Source: an uncultured Eubacteriales bacterium (lineage in GTDB: Bacteria; Bacillota; Clostridia; Lachnospirales; Anaerotignaceae). From it: a stretch of 7,517 nucleotides of DNA. Position 1 is the first letter of the stretch. Each line of letters begins with the position of its first letter. Below the pieces are notes generated by a model that was not told the origin of the DNA, made no database searches, and worked only from the letters and a program-made list of their open reading frames with translations. Positions 4,599-7,517 of this stretch are shown here, one piece after another. A program made the position numbers and the translations under genes. The stretch covers positions 1 to 7,517 of the forward strand of contig CABPCX010000083.1 of NCBI GenBank assembly GCA_902406135.1. The letters are read 5' to 3'.

Positions 4599-5729
4599 TT
4601 GAGAGAAAGAGAAAGCTCTCCCAACAGAAAAAAGAGGAGAAGAAGGAGAAAAAAGAGAAGCAGTGCATCAAGATTCTTGATAATAATGGCTATTACACTT
4701 GGCATCATAGCAGTGGTATTGGGAGTATCCTATGGAATAGGCAAGTATTTTGCCAATAGTCTGATATCTGACAGTGAGCAGACCGTTGACATAGATATGA
4801 ATTCCGATGATACCATTGCGGTTGAAATACCTCAGGGCTCGACAACTAAGGAAATCGCTTCAATACTTAAGGAAAACGGAATAATCAGCAGTGAACTTTC
4901 ATTCAGATTAAAAAGCCGTTTTAGCGGTGCTGACGGAACATATAATTACGGAACATTTTATCTTTCAAAGGAAATGAGTGTTGAACAGATAATATCTACT
5001 CTTCAGGGTACGGCCCAGACCGATACTGCCCATAGACTTACCATACCGGAAGGATATACGGCTAAGCAGATAGCGGCTCTGGTTGATGAAAAGGGAATAG
5101 CTACAAGTGATGAGTTTATAAATGAAATGAATAACGGAACCTTTGAATATGACTTCCTTGAAGGAATTCCTAAGAGAGAAAACTACCTCGAAGGATATTT
5201 ATTCCCTGATACCTATTTCCTCAGCGGAAACGAGAGCGCCCATGATATTATCGTTATGATGCTCAACAGATTTGAGCAGATTTATAACGAATCCCTCAAA
5301 GATTATGTTGACTCAACGGGATATACTCTTGACCAGATAGTTACGGTGGCGTCAATGGTTGAGTCGGAGGCTAAGCTTGATGAAGAAAGACCGATAATAG
5401 CGGGTGTAATATATAACAGGCTTGCCATAGATATGCCTTTACAGATAGACTCAACTGTACAGTATGCGCTTTCTACAAGAAATGAGGTCGTTACAGAGAG
5501 TGACCTTGAAGTAGATTCACCGTATAACACCTATAAAAATAAAGGCCTTCCTGCAGGTCCCATATGCAACCCCGGAAAAGCCTCCCTTTTAGGAGCTTTA
5601 AATCCGGAAAAGCATAACTACTATTATTATGTTCTTAAAGAGCAGGGCGGAAGCGAACATTACTTTGCTGAGAATTATGAGGATTTCCTTGAGGCAAAGG
5701 CTCAGTATCAGGCAACTTTTACAAGTTAG
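4599..5729 (+). CDS. mltG: MltG, endolytic murein transglycosylase
   Basis: MltG cuts nascent glycan strands in peptidoglycan and is thought to set their length, working at the outer face of the membrane with the cell-wall synthesis machinery. The protein is 376 residues from TTG 4599. Seen: a very basic cytoplasmic tail (residues 10-20 are almost all Lys/Arg), a single membrane helix (about 26-49), a LysM-like region with IPQGSTTKEIASIL (77-90), and the YceG catalytic domain. Conserved blocks are IPEGYT (149-154), NYLEGYLFPDTY (195-206), ASMVESEA (251-258) with the probable catalytic Glu255, LQIDSTVQYAL (281-291), and SPYNTY...GLPAGPICNPG. It follows the restored larC end by 27 nt, with only a weak TATAAA (4557-4562) as a possible own promoter, and lies 9 nt before trmR. 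The gene order mltG-trmR-trhP is conserved in Bacillota. Confidence 0.95.
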   Translation: MRERESSPNRKKRRRRRKKRSSASRFLIIMAITLGIIAVVLGVSYGIGKYFANSLISDSEQTVDIDMNSDDTIAVEIPQGSTTKEIASILKENGIISSELSFRLKSRFSGADGTYNYGTFYLSKEMSVEQIISTLQGTAQTDTAHRLTIPEGYTAKQIAALVDEKGIATSDEFINEMNNGTFEYDFLEGIPKRENYLEGYLFPDTYFLSGNESAHDIIVMMLNRFEQIYNESLKDYVDSTGYTLDQIVTVASMVESEAKLDEERPIIAGVIYNRLAIDMPLQIDSTVQYALSTRNEVVTESDLEVDSPYNTYKNKGLPAGPICNPGKASLLGALNPEKHNYYYYVLKEQGGSEHYFAENYEDFLEAKAQYQATFTS

Positions 5730-5738
5730 GAGAAAGCT

Positions 5739-6443
5739 ATGAATTATGTAACAGATGACTATATAAATAATTATCTTAGAAACCTTCAGCCGCATTATGA
5801 CGGTGTTTTAGGCCAGATAGAAAGGGAAGCAAGGGAGGCAGACGTGCCTATCATTCCCCATGAGACAGCAAGGCTTTTAAGCGTGCTCCTCACCATGAAA
5901 AAACCCGAAAACATACTTGAAATAGGTACGGCGATAGGATTTTCGTCAGGTCTTATGACAAGATATTTAAAAGAAGGCGGAAAAGTTACTACCATAGACC
6001 GTTTTGAGGTAATGCTTAAAGATGCCAGAGTTAACATCAAAAGAATGGGTCTTGAAGACAAGATACAGATAATTGAGGGAGATGCCGCAGAGGTTCTGCC
6101 AACACTTAGTGGCCCCTATGACGTTATTTTCCTTGACGCTGCCAAGGGACAGTATTCCGCATTTCTGCCCCACTGCATAAGACTTATGCCCATAGGCGGA
6201 CTTTTGATAGTTGATGACGTTTTGCAGGGAGGAACCATAGCAAAAACAAGATTTTCTGTTCCGAGAAGACAGAGAACAATACACAAGAGACTTAGAAATT
6301 TCCTCTGGGATATTTCCCATACAGATGTGCTGACATCTGCTATAGTACCCATTGGAGACGGCCTTGCCGTATGTGTAAAGGTAAAAGAGCCTGATAAGCC
6401 GCTTGAATTTTCTGCTGATGATGAGGAGAATGAAGATGAATAA
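5739..6443 (+). CDS. trmR: TrmR, tRNA 5-hydroxyuridine methyltransferase (COMT-like)
   Basis: This is a SAM-dependent O-methyltransferase of 234 residues, predicted to convert 5-hydroxyuridine at tRNA wobble position 34 to 5-methoxyuridine. Seen: the SAM-binding motif ILEIGTAIGFSSG (59-71), a second-strand acid in TIDRFE (85-90), and the metal-site motifs FLDAAKGQYSAFLP (131-144, Asp133) and LLIVDDVLQGG (155-165, Asp159/Asp160), all typical of the Mg-dependent catechol-methyltransferase-like family. The general family is clear from sequence. The specific role rests on context: it sits between mltG and a U32-family gene, as yrrM (TrmR) does in B. subtilis. ATG 5739 has AGGAG 6 nt upstream. The last residues are strongly acidic (DDEENEDE), and the same bases carry the ribosome binding site of the next gene, with which it overlaps by 8 nt. 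Confidence 0.9.
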   Translation: MNYVTDDYINNYLRNLQPHYDGVLGQIEREAREADVPIIPHETARLLSVLLTMKKPENILEIGTAIGFSSGLMTRYLKEGGKVTTIDRFEVMLKDARVNIKRMGLEDKIQIIEGDAAEVLPTLSGPYDVIFLDAAKGQYSAFLPHCIRLMPIGGLLIVDDVLQGGTIAKTRFSVPRRQRTIHKRLRNFLWDISHTDVLTSAIVPIGDGLAVCVKVKEPDKPLEFSADDEENEDE

Positions 6444-7517
6444 TTTTAAGAAGCCTGAACTTCTGGCACCTGCCGGTGACCTTGAAAAACTTAAGATAGC
6501 TGTGCTTTATGGTGCGGACGCCGTTTATATAGGCGGTGAGGCATACGGCCTGAGAGCAAAAGCTAAAAACTTTGATATTCCGACTATGAAGGAAGGAATA
6601 GAATTTGCCCATTCACATGGTGCAAAGGTATATGTAACAGCAAATATTTTTGCCCATAATAATGATTTTAACGGAATGGACGAATATTTTAAAACAATAT
6701 ATGAAATAGGCGCTGATGCAGTCCTTGTATCTGACCCAGGTGTATATATGACACTTAAAAATGCCGCTCCCGATATGGAGCTTCATATATCCACACAGGC
6801 CAATAACACAAACTACAAGACAGCACAGTTTTGGTATAATCTTGGTGCAAAGCGTATTGTTGGCGCAAGGGAGCTTTCATTAACTGAGATAAAAGAAATG
6901 AGAGTAAAAATACCTGAAGATATGGAAATTGAGACATTCGTCCATGGAGCTATGTGCATTTCATATTCAGGAAGATGCCTGCTGAGCAACTATTTAAGCG
7001 GAAGAGATGCCAACAAAGGAGCCTGCTCACATCCATGCAGATGGAAATACTATCTTATGGAAGAGACAAGACCTGGAGAATATATGCCTGTAGAGGAAAA
7101 CGAAAGAGGAACATATATTTTCAACTCCAAGGACCTCTGTATGCTCAATCATATTCCCGAGCTTGTTGAAGCAGGAATAAGCAGCCTTAAAATAGAAGGA
7201 AGAATGAAAACGCCTTACTATGTAGGAACAATAGTCAAAGCCTACAGACAGGCCATAGATGATTATTTTAAGGATCCCGAATATTATAAAAGCAAAATGG
7301 ACTATTATATGTCAGAGGTTTCAAAGGCAAGCCACAGAGACTTTACAACAGGCTTTTACTTTGGCAAGCCTGGACACGACGACCAGGTTTATACAAATAA
7401 TTCATATATAAGGGACTATGACTTTATAGGAATAGTGCTTGAAGACAGAAATGACGACGGATATGCCGTAGTTATGCAGAGAAATAAGTTTGAGGTCGGC
7501 GATAAGATTGAAATACT
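6436..7517 (+). CDS. trhP: TrhP-like peptidase U32 family protein (tRNA U34 hydroxylation), 3' end missing
   Basis: The frame is open from ATG 6436 to the window end, giving 360 codons with no stop. AGGAG (6424-6428) lies 7 nt before the ATG, inside trmR, and the genes overlap by 8 nt. Seen: N-terminal PELLAPAGDLEKLKIAVLYG (7-26), ISTQANNTNY, the U32 signature ETFVHGAMCISYSGRCLLS (166-184), and SLKIEGRMKTPYYVGTIVKA. Cys174, Cys181, Cys197 and Cys235 are spaced much like the four iron-sulfur ligands of E. coli UbiU (with Cys201 extra), so a 4Fe-4S cluster is likely. Family knowledge: TrhP proteins use prephenate in forming 5-hydroxyuridine at tRNA position 34, and are not proven proteases. The end of the fragment (KFEVGDKIEI) looks like the start of the U32 C-terminal barrel, so some tens of residues are probably missing. 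The partner TrmR just upstream supports this role. Confidence 0.9.
   Translation, partial: MNNFKKPELLAPAGDLEKLKIAVLYGADAVYIGGEAYGLRAKAKNFDIPTMKEGIEFAHSHGAKVYVTANIFAHNNDFNGMDEYFKTIYEIGADAVLVSDPGVYMTLKNAAPDMELHISTQANNTNYKTAQFWYNLGAKRIVGARELSLTEIKEMRVKIPEDMEIETFVHGAMCISYSGRCLLSNYLSGRDANKGACSHPCRWKYYLMEETRPGEYMPVEENERGTYIFNSKDLCMLNHIPELVEAGISSLKIEGRMKTPYYVGTIVKAYRQAIDDYFKDPEYYKSKMDYYMSEVSKASHRDFTTGFYFGKPGHDDQVYTNNSYIRDYDFIGIVLEDRNDDGYAVVMQRNKFEVGDKIEI

Noticed and set aside
6954..7169. Short open frame inside trhP
   Set aside because: It is a shadow in another frame of the continuous U32-family reading frame, with no ribosome binding site or recognisable motif.

Overview
The window is AT-rich, uses many ATA, AGA and GGA codons, has strong AGGAG-type ribosome binding sites and packs its genes tightly on the plus strand. 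The order mltG-trmR-trhP matches, from memory, the Bacillus subtilis yrrL-yrrM-yrrN/O block. Together these point to a low-GC Bacillota, most likely an anaerobic member of the Clostridia. No genus can be named from the sequence alone.

Layout: (1) 1-837, the C-terminal 278 residues of an FAD/NAD(P)H-binding oxidoreductase, probably of the old-yellow-enzyme / 2-enoate reductase / BaiCD type. (2) 899-1492, a DedA/VTT membrane protein, preceded by a hairpin that buries its ribosome binding site and containing a perfect 12-bp inverted repeat. (3) 1617-4571, a nickel-pincer nucleotide cofactor cluster, larE-larB-larC. It has a TATAAT box upstream, an 11-nt gap between larE and larB, and a 4-nt overlap between larB and larC. 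(4) 4599-7517, an mltG-trmR-trhP block, with trhP running off the window end. All genes lie on the plus strand. There is no gene-free stretch over 300 bases, and no tRNA, rRNA, CRISPR array or mobile element was seen.

The lar genes should work in sequence. LarB carboxylates and hydrolyses nicotinic acid adenine dinucleotide, LarE inserts sulfur, and LarC inserts nickel using CTP. LarB has Cys221, its known catalytic residue. LarE has a CxxC pair plus Cys172, which suggests the iron-sulfur rather than the sacrificial-cysteine type. No larA (apo-racemase) or larD lies in the window.

The most notable object is larC. It carries an 80-residue His/Asp/Glu tandem repeat with 49 histidines, built from 30-bp DNA units. 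Its conserved C-terminus is not in the open frame: it lies in the -1 frame from about 4440 to 4571. A canonical -1 slippery heptamer, A AAA AAG, sits 21 nt downstream of the homology switch in exactly the register that would restore that frame. This may be a programmed frameshift, a real mutation with partial rescue, or a single-base sequencing error. Sequence alone does not decide, and the exact position of the switch favours a one-base loss.

The last block links cell-wall synthesis (MltG) with tRNA wobble-uridine modification: TrhP hydroxylates U34 and TrmR methylates it to 5-methoxyuridine. No convincing terminator lies between larC and mltG, so read-through from the lar genes is possible.
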